Shown here: positions 48,914-56,682 of the stretch, piece by piece
Numbering within the stretch: position 1 is the first letter of the stretch
Layout: each line of letters begins with the position of its first letter
Assembly: GCA_937942435.1 (NCBI GenBank)
Contig: CALDEM010000041.1
Location: forward strand, 1 to 64,000
Direction: 5' to 3'
DNA length: 64,000 nt
From: an uncultured Saprospiraceae bacterium
GTDB lineage: Bacteria > Bacteroidota > Bacteroidia > Chitinophagales > Saprospiraceae
Program-made: the position numbers and the translations under genes
The notes under the pieces: generated by a model
Told to the model about the DNA's origin: nothing
What the model saw: only the letters and a program-made list of their open reading frames with translations
Databases searched by the model: none

Positions 48914-48952
48914 AATAAAAAAAGCCCGCAAAAACTCTTCATTTCGCGGGCT
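48914..48952 (-). terminator. Attenuator terminator in the his operon leader
   Basis: On the minus strand AGCCCGC pairs with GCGGGCT around a 16-base loop and is followed at once by seven T residues, only nine bases before the hisG ATG. A terminator here, inside the leader and before all his genes, fits a conditional terminator. Confidence 0.9.
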
Positions 48953-48979
48953 ATATCTAAAAAGGTTATTTCTTCGAAA

Positions 48980-49054
48980 TCAGATACATATATAGCACAC
49001 GCTTGATGGATGGTGTCCATGATGTGCATGCAAATGATGTAACTGAATATTCAT
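48980..49054 (-). CDS. hisL: his operon leader peptide
   Basis: Short ORF of 24 codons plus stop. It begins MNIQLHHLHAHHGHHP and then ends in a histidine-free tail including two cysteines. Seven of residues 6-15 are His, far beyond chance. The ORF starts with ATG at 49054 and stops with TGA, 76 bases before hisG. The stop codon falls just past the antiterminator arm, as required for a ribosome-mediated attenuator. It was too short for ordinary ORF calling. Confidence 0.87.
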   Translation of the reverse strand: MNIQLHHLHAHHGHHPSSVCYICI

Positions 49055-49223
49055 AATGCAATAATAAGGCATTTTTTGATAAATGGTGGCGCCGATCTGT
49101 CGCAATTAAGCGAACTTTCATTGTTGAAGTTGTTACGCATAGCAAATAGATAAGCAATATCCATTATAAACTATGTGTACTGAGCATTATTCACTAATTA
49201 TACGGATGTAACTTAGCTTTTTT
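49055..49223. promoter_or_regulatory. Divergent promoter region between the his leader and the PIG-L gene
   Basis: This is the only upstream space for the his operon promoter, which must lie left-facing here, and for the right-facing PIG-L gene. I could not place -33/-7 elements with confidence. Confidence 0.4.
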
Positions 49224-50039
49224 ATGAGCATCAAAATCTTCTTCCTACTGATATCTATCTCTTGCATGCTCATCTCATGTGATTCTAATAGGGAGATTGA
49301 TCAAACCATAATAAAGAAAGAGAATATCAAAGAAACCATGATTATGGTAGTTGCTCATCCTGACGATGAAACAACCATAGGACCAGTATTAGCCAAGTAT
49401 GCTAAAGATCATGATGTATATCTCATCATCGCTACCGATGGCAGTTACGGAGTGACAGATCACGCTGGCATACCTGAAGGAGAGGATTTGGTGGGCATAA
49501 GAAATATCGAGGCAGCTTGTTCTTGTGAGGCACTTGGTATTCATCCACCCATACATCTGGGACTGATTGATGGTCTTGGATTCTATGCTCGAGGTAACTT
49601 TTATGAGCAAATGTCAATGATGAAAGAAAAACTCAATGAGCACTTTCAAAGATTAAAGCCAAGTATCGTTTTAACTTTTGGGCCAGATGGTGATACAGGA
49701 CATCATGATCACCGCTTAGTTGGCAACATGACTGCCGAAGTATTATTGAGTAGTAGTGATTATGTAGACACAGACCTTTACCATTATGGATGGACTGAAG
49801 AACAGTCTGCCAAGTTTCCACATTGGAATCTCGGTTATGTGTCAGAAGAGTATCTTGATACTGCTATTTCATTTGATGAAGAGGACGAGCAAAAAGCGTT
49901 CGCTTCCATCAGATGTCATGAGAGTCAGTATACAGCAGCGGAATTAAATGATTGGGTGAATCTTGAAAAAAGAGACACCAGCAATATCCTATATTTTAGA
50001 AAAGTAGTACGTAACACAACACGTAGAACAGCGTTTTGA
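49224..50039 (+). CDS. PIG-L/LmbE-family deacetylase, lipoprotein
   Basis: Zinc-dependent N-acetylglucosaminyl-type deacetylase of 271 residues. The signal peptide ends in a lipobox (LISC), so the enzyme is exported. The zinc/catalytic motif AHPDDE is near residue 39. A later HHDHRLVG provides the third zinc ligand. Family members remove acetyl groups from amino sugars in mycothiol, bacillithiol, teicoplanin and GPI pathways; exported ones in Bacteroidota have no known substrate. It is divergent from the his operon with no apparent link. Confidence 0.87.
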   Translation: MSIKIFFLLISISCMLISCDSNREIDQTIIKKENIKETMIMVVAHPDDETTIGPVLAKYAKDHDVYLIIATDGSYGVTDHAGIPEGEDLVGIRNIEAACSCEALGIHPPIHLGLIDGLGFYARGNFYEQMSMMKEKLNEHFQRLKPSIVLTFGPDGDTGHHDHRLVGNMTAEVLLSSSDYVDTDLYHYGWTEEQSAKFPHWNLGYVSEEYLDTAISFDEEDEQKAFASIRCHESQYTAAELNDWVNLEKRDTSNILYFRKVVRNTTRRTAF

Positions 50040-50073
50040 ACTAGGTTTCCTATTCTAACATGCTATCTAAAAA

Positions 50074-50433
50074 TCAAATCCTAAGATTATTGCTTATTCG
50101 AAAACTATGCTCATCGACGAAAAATCCCGCTGAAGTCGTCGATGCATTTGTAATCTCGCCCTCTCCATTCTTTGTTGCCACTTTTAAGTTAAGCTTTACA
50201 ACTCGACCTTCCGTATCATATATTGTACCATCGAAATCAATATCTATATCCTGAATGGATTTGAACTCAGACGCAATGTCTTGCAGCTCTTCTTTAGTTA
50301 CTTCTGAGCCTAACAAAAGATAAGAGACTTCATCATCGATAACATACCGCGTCATTGCATCCTTCTCTTGACAACTGAATAAACTAATAATGGCAAGTAG
50401 AGCAACTAAAAAACATTGGACTGATAACTTCAT
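50074..50433 (-). CDS. Small lipoprotein, unknown function
   Basis: Protein of 119 residues, not recognised. Lipoprotein signal with cysteine in LFSC (residue 21). After it come an acidic helical segment (TKEELQDIASEFKSIQDIDIDFDG) and a beta-rich tail. The gene converges on the PIG-L gene 34 bases away. It could have an envelope role by virtue of its anchor, but nothing in the sequence says which. Confidence 0.6.
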   Translation of the reverse strand: MKLSVQCFLVALLAIISLFSCQEKDAMTRYVIDDEVSYLLLGSEVTKEELQDIASEFKSIQDIDIDFDGTIYDTEGRVVKLNLKVATKNGEGEITNASTTSAGFFVDEHSFRISNNLRI

Positions 50434-50638
50434 AGCAAACTTCTTTAGTGATTATTGCAATCAATATACAAATAGCCAATCTTATTGATAATTATATATA
50501 TGTTTATCAACCTATGATCTATAGACATGATGATATCATAGATAAACAGATGGTTAAGGGTTTTTCGCTTACCTCTTTTTGCTTAGCACACCTTTTTAGT
50601 TTAGCTCGCAAAATACCGCTAAAAGAAAGCGACATGCA

Positions 50639-51199
50639 CTAATTCAGATAAAGCAATCCCTTTACCTCTACATCCTTAGCAACTGCCTTAGATAGTATCG
50701 ATGGCTCTTCTACTTTAAAGTCCTTAAAGACAACTGGAAACTTGCACTTCACTTTTATAAAATCCTCGCTTTTTGACAATGTAGCTTTAAAATCAGTCGT
50801 CTTAGTCTCTCCATGTATCGTCAGTTGTCCTGAGACATCAACTTCTATGGCTCCGCTTATATTAGAAATAGCCTGTGCCACTTTCCCTTTAAAAGTGGCA
50901 TTAGGATATAAGTGACTTTCTATGTACTCTTCATTAAAGTGGTCTTGCATCATGTCATATTCGAACTCAAAAGATTGGATCGGTATGATTAGATCAAATA
51001 CACCTGTTGCAATATCCAGATTGACTGTAATCTCAGTGGAGGTAGCCTCGATATCTGACATGATAGAAGAAGTGTGAAACTCTACCTTGCCATGATCAAA
51101 CGTTAGTACCTGAGCACACGACATGCCTGCTGCCGCACATAAAATTATAACAAACAGGACTGACCTACGATATAAAGATCGAGACTGCAACGCTCTCAT
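50639..51199 (-). CDS. YceI-like protein
   Basis: Exported protein of 186 residues with a signal peptide ending MSCAQ. The YceI lipocalin-like fold is suggested by FEFEYDMMQDHFNEEYIESHLYPNATFKGKV, then SGQLTIHGETKTTDFKATLSKSEDFIKVKCKFPVVFKDF. Family members bind isoprenoid chains, as in polyprenyl-binding TT1927b. It overlaps the preceding YceI gene by one base (TAATG), so the two are a coupled pair, possibly acting on the same lipid. Confidence 0.82.
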   Translation of the reverse strand: MRALQSRSLYRRSVLFVIILCAAAGMSCAQVLTFDHGKVEFHTSSIMSDIEATSTEITVNLDIATGVFDLIIPIQSFEFEYDMMQDHFNEEYIESHLYPNATFKGKVAQAISNISGAIEVDVSGQLTIHGETKTTDFKATLSKSEDFIKVKCKFPVVFKDFKVEEPSILSKAVAKDVEVKGLLYLN

Positions 51200-51777
51200 T
51201 ATTCTTCCTCTTCTACTTCTAACTTATAGAGTATGTGACCAACGAGTGTAATATTATCTCCTAATCGAGGACTACCCCAGTCAAGACCATAATCACTTTT
51301 ATTTACAACAAGTGATACCTCTAAGCCAAGTATCTCACCTTTGCGCGTCTCCTTACTTCCTTTGACCTTTATACTTACTTCTTGGTCTTTCTCCATCCCA
51401 TGTATAGTTAACTTTCCCTTAGCTGTATAGGTATTGTCACCAGTCTTAGTCGCTCCATCAGCCACAAAAGTGATCTCTGGGTGTTGTTCTACATTGAGAA
51501 ATTTGTCACTCTTTATATGATTCGCAAGTCTCTCAGCTATGACATCTACGCTACTTGCATCAACGGTCAGTGAGAACGAAGCATCAGAGAGATCCTCTCG
51601 TGAGTTAGAAGTGATACTTCCGTTAAATATTTTAAACTCTCCCGTTCTCACTGAAAAGTCTTCCCAACCTACCTCAAATCTCAAGTTAGAATGAGCGTTA
51701 TCGACTGACCAGTTCTCTTGTGCAAATGATGAATAACTAAGCGTAAGGCTTAAAATGATTAGACTTAAAAACTTCAT
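51199..51777 (-). CDS. YceI-family lipid-binding protein
   Basis: Protein of 192 residues after choosing ATG 51777, which gives a clean signal peptide (MKFLSLIILS...SSFAQ); a longer reading would add 43 residues without signal-peptide sense. The YceI pattern is clear: WSVDNAHSNLRFEVGWEDFSVRTGEF, ANHIKSDKFLNVEQHPEITFVA and GKLTIHGMEKDQEVSIKVKG, ending in SDYGLDWGSPRLGDNITL. It binds a hydrophobic isoprenoid-like ligand in known cases. First gene of a two-gene YceI operon. Confidence 0.9.
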   Translation of the reverse strand: MKFLSLIILSLTLSYSSFAQENWSVDNAHSNLRFEVGWEDFSVRTGEFKIFNGSITSNSREDLSDASFSLTVDASSVDVIAERLANHIKSDKFLNVEQHPEITFVADGATKTGDNTYTAKGKLTIHGMEKDQEVSIKVKGSKETRKGEILGLEVSLVVNKSDYGLDWGSPRLGDNITLVGHILYKLEVEEEE

Positions 51778-52221
51778 GATATATGTAAATATGTATGTAT
51801 AAAAGAACGCAATAATAACCGAGGTGGTTCGAAGCGAAGCTCTTTTATTTCGTTTTATTGATAGACCATAGGTTTGGTCTCTTTCTTCTGCATTAATTAT
51901 CACCATCAGAATGATGATACAACCCCGACCAAATGCTCGACTTGAAATGTTTAGAACAATAGCCGTTCAAAATCAATCCATTAAATATAACTCAAAAAAA
52001 TATGTGAAAAAGAAGCAATTTTTATCTGCGAAAAATGTGGGTTAGCCATTTACTAGCGTCTTATTAGTGATTGTTTTCAATTGGTTTTTTGGGGTTTTAT
52101 GCAGGTCGTCCTTCGGGAGGCCTTTTTTTTTGCCCCTAACGAAAGACACCGATGGCTCCACACTTACTGATATCAAGATCATTCTTATATAATGGAAGCA
52201 CAATGCAATTACAACATGGAG
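51778..52221. other. Intergenic stretch with orphan terminator
   Basis: Between the YceI pair and the glycosyltransferase, no convincing gene is seen in 444 bases. The portion near 51,800 should hold the YceI promoter. At 52,103 an intrinsic terminator for the plus strand has no upstream plus-strand gene, suggesting a small RNA. Confidence 0.45.
52103..52131 (+). terminator. Orphan Rho-independent terminator
   Basis: AGGTCGTCC and GGAGGCCT pair around a UUCG tetraloop, with one bulged G and one wobble pair, followed by a run of nine T residues. It points along the plus strand, yet the nearest plus-strand gene upstream ends at 50039. On the minus strand no T-run follows, so it does not serve the glycosyltransferase. 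Confidence 0.85.
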
Positions 52222-53220
52222 TTAACAAAATCTATAATACTGATGCTGATCATGCGCCCTCATAACATCCTCAACCTCATGCTTACCCTCGACACTACTA
52301 ATCGCAACAATAACCTGTAGATGTCTCTTTTGTAGCAGGATGGATTGATCCTGTAACTGCATGTCATATATGATCTGTCCGATCTTATTAGGATTGTCAC
52401 AGATCCATAAAAAAGGTACTCCTTCTTCATGCAGCAACTTTGCGACTTGCTTTCCTTTTTTGCCTGCTCCCCATAGGACTAGTTGCCTCTCTTGATTATA
52501 ATCTTGATCCATAAAGTGAGGCACTTTAAGCTTTGCAAATAAGTTGTCTTTATAATTGTCATCATTACGAGAGGCTCTTGCTTCATGATCTCTCCAGTGG
52601 TGAAGTATTTCGGTAACGGGGATCACTCTTAATCCAATCTTTCTAAATCTGAAAGCTAAGTCGTAGTCCTCAGGATAGATATCGGACTCAAACGCTCTGC
52701 ACAAGTCAAAGTCAGATCTATGTACCATCCAGCATGGAGATGGGATGCTGCACTCTTTATATATCTCAGAAAAGTTAGCAGTCATCATAGTCAAGTCATT
52801 GAGCCATGATGCGTAGTTTATATAACCATTGCCGAGTTGAGCTTGGCTGAAGTACTTTACATATCCGATAGAAAGGTGCCCTTTTCCAGATTGGATCAAG
52901 GCTTCACTCATCAGAAGAAGCTTCTCTGGAGCCATGTAGTCGTCTGCATCCATACGAGTGATGAGCTGCCCACTAGCATGATGATAAGCTAAGCGAAGGG
53001 CCTCTATGATACCTTTACCAGTATTCTTAAAAACTATTACACGAGGATCTACAGTAGCATAGTCCTGTATCACTTGATAGCTATCATCATCGCTGTGATC
53101 ATCTATGGCAATCAACTCCCAGTTTTGCTCGGTTTGATGGATGATAGATCCTATACATTTGGGTAGATAGGCCACAGCATTGCGTACTGGCATGACGACA
53201 CTGACAAGGGGATGATTCAC
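52222..53220 (-). CDS. Family 2 glycosyltransferase
   Basis: GT-A fold transferase of 332 residues. The N-terminal PLVSVVMPVRNAVAYLPKCIGSI is followed by the nucleotide-sugar-binding Asp in IDDHSDDD and the DxD motif in RMDADDYM. The C-terminal third (from about 245, LVLWGAGKKGKQVAKLLHEEG) resembles a small Rossmann-like module with a GxGxxG pattern, an unusual addition. There is no membrane anchor. The start is GTG at 53220, with no in-frame ATG close upstream. It may build surface polysaccharide, but stands alone, without other sugar-transfer genes. Confidence 0.9.
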   Translation of the reverse strand: MNHPLVSVVMPVRNAVAYLPKCIGSIIHQTEQNWELIAIDDHSDDDSYQVIQDYATVDPRVIVFKNTGKGIIEALRLAYHHASGQLITRMDADDYMAPEKLLLMSEALIQSGKGHLSIGYVKYFSQAQLGNGYINYASWLNDLTMMTANFSEIYKECSIPSPCWMVHRSDFDLCRAFESDIYPEDYDLAFRFRKIGLRVIPVTEILHHWRDHEARASRNDDNYKDNLFAKLKVPHFMDQDYNQERQLVLWGAGKKGKQVAKLLHEEGVPFLWICDNPNKIGQIIYDMQLQDQSILLQKRHLQVIVAISSVEGKHEVEDVMRAHDQHQYYRFC

Positions 53221-53318
53221 GATATAAAGGTACGACCATCTGGGTGATGAGGGATTAAATGATACTCTCTATTATCAAAACTTGATTTACGCTCAGATAA
53301 ACTCCAACTTACGAAACA

Positions 53319-54008
53319 ATGGATGATGTCTCAATGGATCTTGACATAGTATATGAATGCGATGACCTTATCGCAATCAATAAGCCACATGGTTTGCTTG
53401 TTCATCGGACAAAGATCGCAGCGGATGTAAGCATATTTGCTGTGCAGTTGGTTAGGAATCATCTGAGTCATAGAGTGCATCCTGCTCATCGACTGGACAG
53501 AAAGACATCAGGTGTGTTGCTATTTGCAAAACATCAGGAGGCCAGTTCGGAGGTGCAGTCATTATTTCAAAATCGAACTGTTCGGAAAACGTATCAGGCC
53601 CTTGTCAGAGGCTATGTAGATGATAAAGGAACAATCGATTATGCCCTTACCAACGAAGGCAAAACCAAAGAAGCCTTAACTCACTATAAACGCATCAACA
53701 CCTATGAGATTCAAGTCCCTCATGGGCCACATGCTACATCGCGATACAGTGAAGTGCAGGTAAAGCCAGAGACTGGCAGATTTCATCAGATCAGAAAGCA
53801 TATGGGCCATATCAGACACCCTATCATCGGCGATCGTCCCCACGGCTGTAACAAGCAGAATAGACTCTGGAAAGAAAGATTTGAGATGAACAGCATGATG
53901 CTACATGCTTGTCGATTAGCGTTAGATTGGAAAGGAAAGGAACTAATCATCGAAGCTGACATTAGCTCTGAGTATAAGAGAGTGTTGACCATTCTGCAGA
54001 CTGGTTAA
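53319..54008 (+). CDS. RluA-family pseudouridine synthase (TruC-like)
   Basis: RNA-modifying enzyme of 229 residues. The catalytic aspartate is D60 in HRLDRKTSG, the hallmark of the RluA group. The C-terminal GRFHQIRKHMGHIRHPIIGD and the HGCNKQNR segment are closer to TruC, which modifies position 65 of tRNAs, than to RluC/D. No S4 domain is present, as expected for TruC. Converges on the M19 dipeptidase gene 19 bases away. Confidence 0.92.
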   Translation: MDDVSMDLDIVYECDDLIAINKPHGLLVHRTKIAADVSIFAVQLVRNHLSHRVHPAHRLDRKTSGVLLFAKHQEASSEVQSLFQNRTVRKTYQALVRGYVDDKGTIDYALTNEGKTKEALTHYKRINTYEIQVPHGPHATSRYSEVQVKPETGRFHQIRKHMGHIRHPIIGDRPHGCNKQNRLWKERFEMNSMMLHACRLALDWKGKELIIEADISSEYKRVLTILQTG

Positions 54009-54027
54009 TCCAACAGTATAAAAGATC

Positions 54028-55119
54028 CTAAATAAGTGAAGTCCTTAACTTACGGATCCAATTCTGATGCATGATACCTCTAACGTCTCTATCGCTATAT
54101 CCTCGCTGAGCAAGTAACACTGGCACTTTTTGAAGATCGGCAATCGTCTTTATATCCGATGGACATTGCTCTTTGCCAAACCCTCCATCAAGATCGGTAC
54201 CTAGTGCTATATGATTAGCATTTCCAGCAATGGAACAGATATGATCCATATGATCAACCATATGACTTAACGTCACATCAGTATGAGAAGGATGCGAGAC
54301 TGCCCTTTGCCATCCTGGCACCATCATCCATGCATCTAATGCCATACCAATAACAGCGTCTCTCTCTATCAATACCCTAATCTGATCATCGCTGAACTGT
54401 CGATTATGGTTGACGAGACTTCTGCAATTACTATGACTAGCCCATACCGGTCCTTTAAAAACTTCGATCGCCTCCCAAAAGCTCGTATCGCATAGATGAG
54501 TCACATCAAGGATCATATGCAGTTCGTCCATCTTCGTGAGCAGTTCTTTGCCTTTAGCTCCGATACTACCTTCACTATCAGTACCATATGCATAAGTGCC
54601 TGGGCCATAATGAGCAGGGCCTATCGCTCTCAGCCCTTCTTCATGTCTTTGATAAAGATGCTCAAAAGTGACGAGACTATCAGCGCCCTCAAGCGTTAGC
54701 AGATAACCAAGAGGTGAGTTAGAGAGATTAGTATGCAACTTATCAAGATGACTATCGAGCTCGTTGATATTTCTAATTAGTGTGAGATAGTTCTGTCGCT
54801 CCATCTCTTTGTACCAACTCAACTGGGCACTCGTCTGTGCCCATGCTTGCTCAGGTGATCGCCATCCTCCAAGGGGATGACTTGGCTTAGCGTAGCGAGC
54901 GATCAAGGTAGCAAAGCAAAGTCCTATCCTACCTTTTTTCATCTCATCAAAAGAAACCACATTGTTTCCCCTGTCTGGAAAGTCTGTCATTCCAGATTCT
55001 AATTTTCTAATCTCCGAGACAGTCATTCGCAAGTCACGATTCCAATCTATGGCATTCATACTCAGATCGAGATGACCATCTACAATTAGATTATTTACTC
55101 TTGTAGATCCACCGGTCAT
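54028..55119 (-). CDS. Membrane-dipeptidase-family metallopeptidase (M19)
   Basis: Zinc dipeptidase of the renal-dipeptidase family, 363 residues, able to cleave dipeptides including those with a C-terminal D-residue. The first zinc site is in DGHLDL (H16, D18). The glutamate/histidine segments LEGADSL, ILDVTHLCDTSFWEAI and ASHSNCRSL follow, and ALGTDLDGGF sits near the end. No signal peptide is present, so it works in the cytoplasm. The ATG overlaps the preceding D-threonine aldolase-like gene's stop (ATGA). It fits a role in releasing D-amino acids from imported dipeptides. Confidence 0.92.
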   Translation of the reverse strand: MTGGSTRVNNLIVDGHLDLSMNAIDWNRDLRMTVSEIRKLESGMTDFPDRGNNVVSFDEMKKGRIGLCFATLIARYAKPSHPLGGWRSPEQAWAQTSAQLSWYKEMERQNYLTLIRNINELDSHLDKLHTNLSNSPLGYLLTLEGADSLVTFEHLYQRHEEGLRAIGPAHYGPGTYAYGTDSEGSIGAKGKELLTKMDELHMILDVTHLCDTSFWEAIEVFKGPVWASHSNCRSLVNHNRQFSDDQIRVLIERDAVIGMALDAWMMVPGWQRAVSHPSHTDVTLSHMVDHMDHICSIAGNANHIALGTDLDGGFGKEQCPSDIKTIADLQKVPVLLAQRGYSDRDVRGIMHQNWIRKLRTSLI

Positions 55120-56216
55120 ATTGTAATCTTACGGTCACGGGCAGTCACCTTCCATTGGCCAATCACTGCGCCCTCTTCTACAACTTGAAAGTGATCATAT
55201 AGCGCAACAGTAGGGCATATATGATATGGGTAACCCAACAGCAACTCCCCTATCTCAAGCACGTCTGGATCTTCACAAGTCACGATCAAGTGCTCTTCGC
55301 TGTGCCCAGTTTGTTTTAACTCATGATCCGTTATAAACTTCAACCGCGGAAACGGAAACTCACTGGCTATACTCTTATGTCCAAGATCAAGGCAGTAAGT
55401 ATGTGCATCAATCTTTGATATAACTCGCGTGGCTACAACTGCAGCTTTTTTAAAAGGTTGCTCCTTATAGTTTTCTCCATATCGCTGATCCCAAAATATA
55501 AACGTACCAGGACTGCACTCTACATGGTGATGTGCCGCATGAACAGAAAAAGAGGGACTTCCTCCCGCCACCATATTGAGTTGTATGGCATACATAGATT
55601 CTAACTTATTCTTTAATTGTATCACTTCTTCAAACGCAGAAGTAGAATTAGAAACTCTGTCTTCTAATGAGGCCATTCTTATATGACCATCATAGCAATG
55701 AAGGCCTGCTAATTGAACATTGGGCAAGTTGATGCAATAAGAAACAAGGCCGGGCACATCCGCTGTTTTGATACCTGTTCTATTATGACCATTGTTGACA
55801 TCTATATAGAAAGTACAGATTCTTTCTGTTTTCTTGAATACTTCATTTATGGACTTGGCTGATGACTCATTATCAATCAGAACTGAGTAGTTGGTATCTG
55901 GATAAGCCTCGATCAAACCCAACACTCTGCCGATCTTAGGGCCTTGAGGCTGATATGCTATTAACACATCACTGGCCCTTGCCATGCCCAACATTTCCGC
56001 TTCAGGGATAGTAGCACACTTAAACTTTACTATGCCTGACGCTACTTGCATCTTTGCTACTTCTAAGCTCTTATGCGTTTTAACATGTGGTCTGAGTCTG
56101 TCCAATCCACCTGCATGGGATATCGCGGCAGCTATGTTGTGCTTGACTTTATCCTTGTTAACAATCAACGCTGGTGTATCCACTGCGCTTAGATCTATGC
56201 TATACCAATCACTCAC
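55116..56216 (-). CDS. D-threonine aldolase / D-serine dehydratase-like PLP enzyme
   Basis: Fold-type III PLP enzyme of 366 residues. The alanine-racemase-like N-terminal barrel begins TPALIVNKDKVKHNIAAA, with the PLP lysine in RPHVKTHKS (about 46). The C-terminal DSD/D-TA metal-binding domain shows LDLGHKSIASE and CPTVALYDHF, where zinc or other metal is held by the His and Cys. Members cleave D-beta-hydroxy amino acids or dehydrate D-serine. Coupled by ATGA overlaps to RidA upstream and dipeptidase downstream. D-serine dehydration releases an enamine that RidA deaminates, which fits its neighbour. Confidence 0.9.
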   Translation of the reverse strand: MSDWYSIDLSAVDTPALIVNKDKVKHNIAAAISHAGGLDRLRPHVKTHKSLEVAKMQVASGIVKFKCATIPEAEMLGMARASDVLIAYQPQGPKIGRVLGLIEAYPDTNYSVLIDNESSAKSINEVFKKTERICTFYIDVNNGHNRTGIKTADVPGLVSYCINLPNVQLAGLHCYDGHIRMASLEDRVSNSTSAFEEVIQLKNKLESMYAIQLNMVAGGSPSFSVHAAHHHVECSPGTFIFWDQRYGENYKEQPFKKAAVVATRVISKIDAHTYCLDLGHKSIASEFPFPRLKFITDHELKQTGHSEEHLIVTCEDPDVLEIGELLLGYPYHICPTVALYDHFQVVEEGAVIGQWKVTARDRKITI

Positions 56217-56677
56217 GATTTGAGTAAAAATTGCACCTCTATCTCAACAGGGATATTATCTGGTAACGATCCCATGCCGACGGCACTTCTCACACCCACT
56301 CCTTTTTGCTCTCCCCATATCTCAGAGAAGAGTTCGCTGCATCCATTGATTACATAAGGGTGTTTTTCAAAGTCAGAAGTACAGTTGACCATACCTAAGA
56401 CTTTTACAACTCTCTCTATTCTATTAAGACTTCCTATGTTGTTAAAAAGTGTAGCTAATATGGCAAGCCCCACTTGTCGAGCAGCCAGTTTTCCTTCTTC
56501 TATATCAAGGTTTTCTCCGACTCTACCGATGATCAAAGAGCCATCTGCTTTGACCGTACCATGTCCAGAGACATAGACTTGGTTTCCTATTTGCAAAAAC
56601 GGTTTGTACACTCCAAGTGGTTTTGGAGGTGGCGGCAATGTCAATCCCATGCCTTCAAATATTCTATCTGGTGTCAT
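56213..56677 (-). CDS. RidA-family enamine/imine deaminase
   Basis: Small trimeric enzyme of 154 residues that hydrolyses reactive enamine/imine intermediates released by PLP enzymes. RidA features include YVSGHGTVKADGSLI and the catalytic arginine in VGVRSAVG followed by PVEIEVQFLL. The ATG at 56677 (MTPDRIFEGMG) is chosen; the longer frame begins inside GntP and looks unnatural. It lies between the GntP gene (five bases) and the D-threonine aldolase-like gene (overlap of four). The fit with a dehydratase is direct. Confidence 0.9.
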   Translation of the reverse strand: MTPDRIFEGMGLTLPPPPKPLGVYKPFLQIGNQVYVSGHGTVKADGSLIIGRVGENLDIEEGKLAARQVGLAILATLFNNIGSLNRIERVVKVLGMVNCTSDFEKHPYVINGCSELFSEIWGEQKGVGVRSAVGMGSLPDNIPVEIEVQFLLKS

Positions 56678-56682
56678 AAAAT

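Larger units (their letters stand above)
48914..49054 (-). promoter_or_regulatory. Histidine-operon transcription attenuator (leader peptide, antiterminator, terminator)
   Basis: Reading along the minus strand, a His-rich leader ORF comes first. The stretch 49002-48990 in its last third can pair with 48956-48945: GCTATAT with ATATAGC, plus four further pairs after one mismatch. That 3' arm includes the first arm of the terminator, so the two hairpins exclude each other. With scarce charged His-tRNA the ribosome would stall on the His codons and leave the antiterminator free to form; with ample His-tRNA it would run to the stop codon at 48980, cover the arm, and permit termination. The mechanism is established for enteric his operons; the sequence layout here is seen directly. 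Confidence 0.85.

Noticed and set aside
48966-49157. 63-codon minus-strand frame overlapping the his leader
   Set aside because: It is in a different frame from the His-rich peptide and has only scattered histidines. The 24-codon frame explains the attenuator layout much better.
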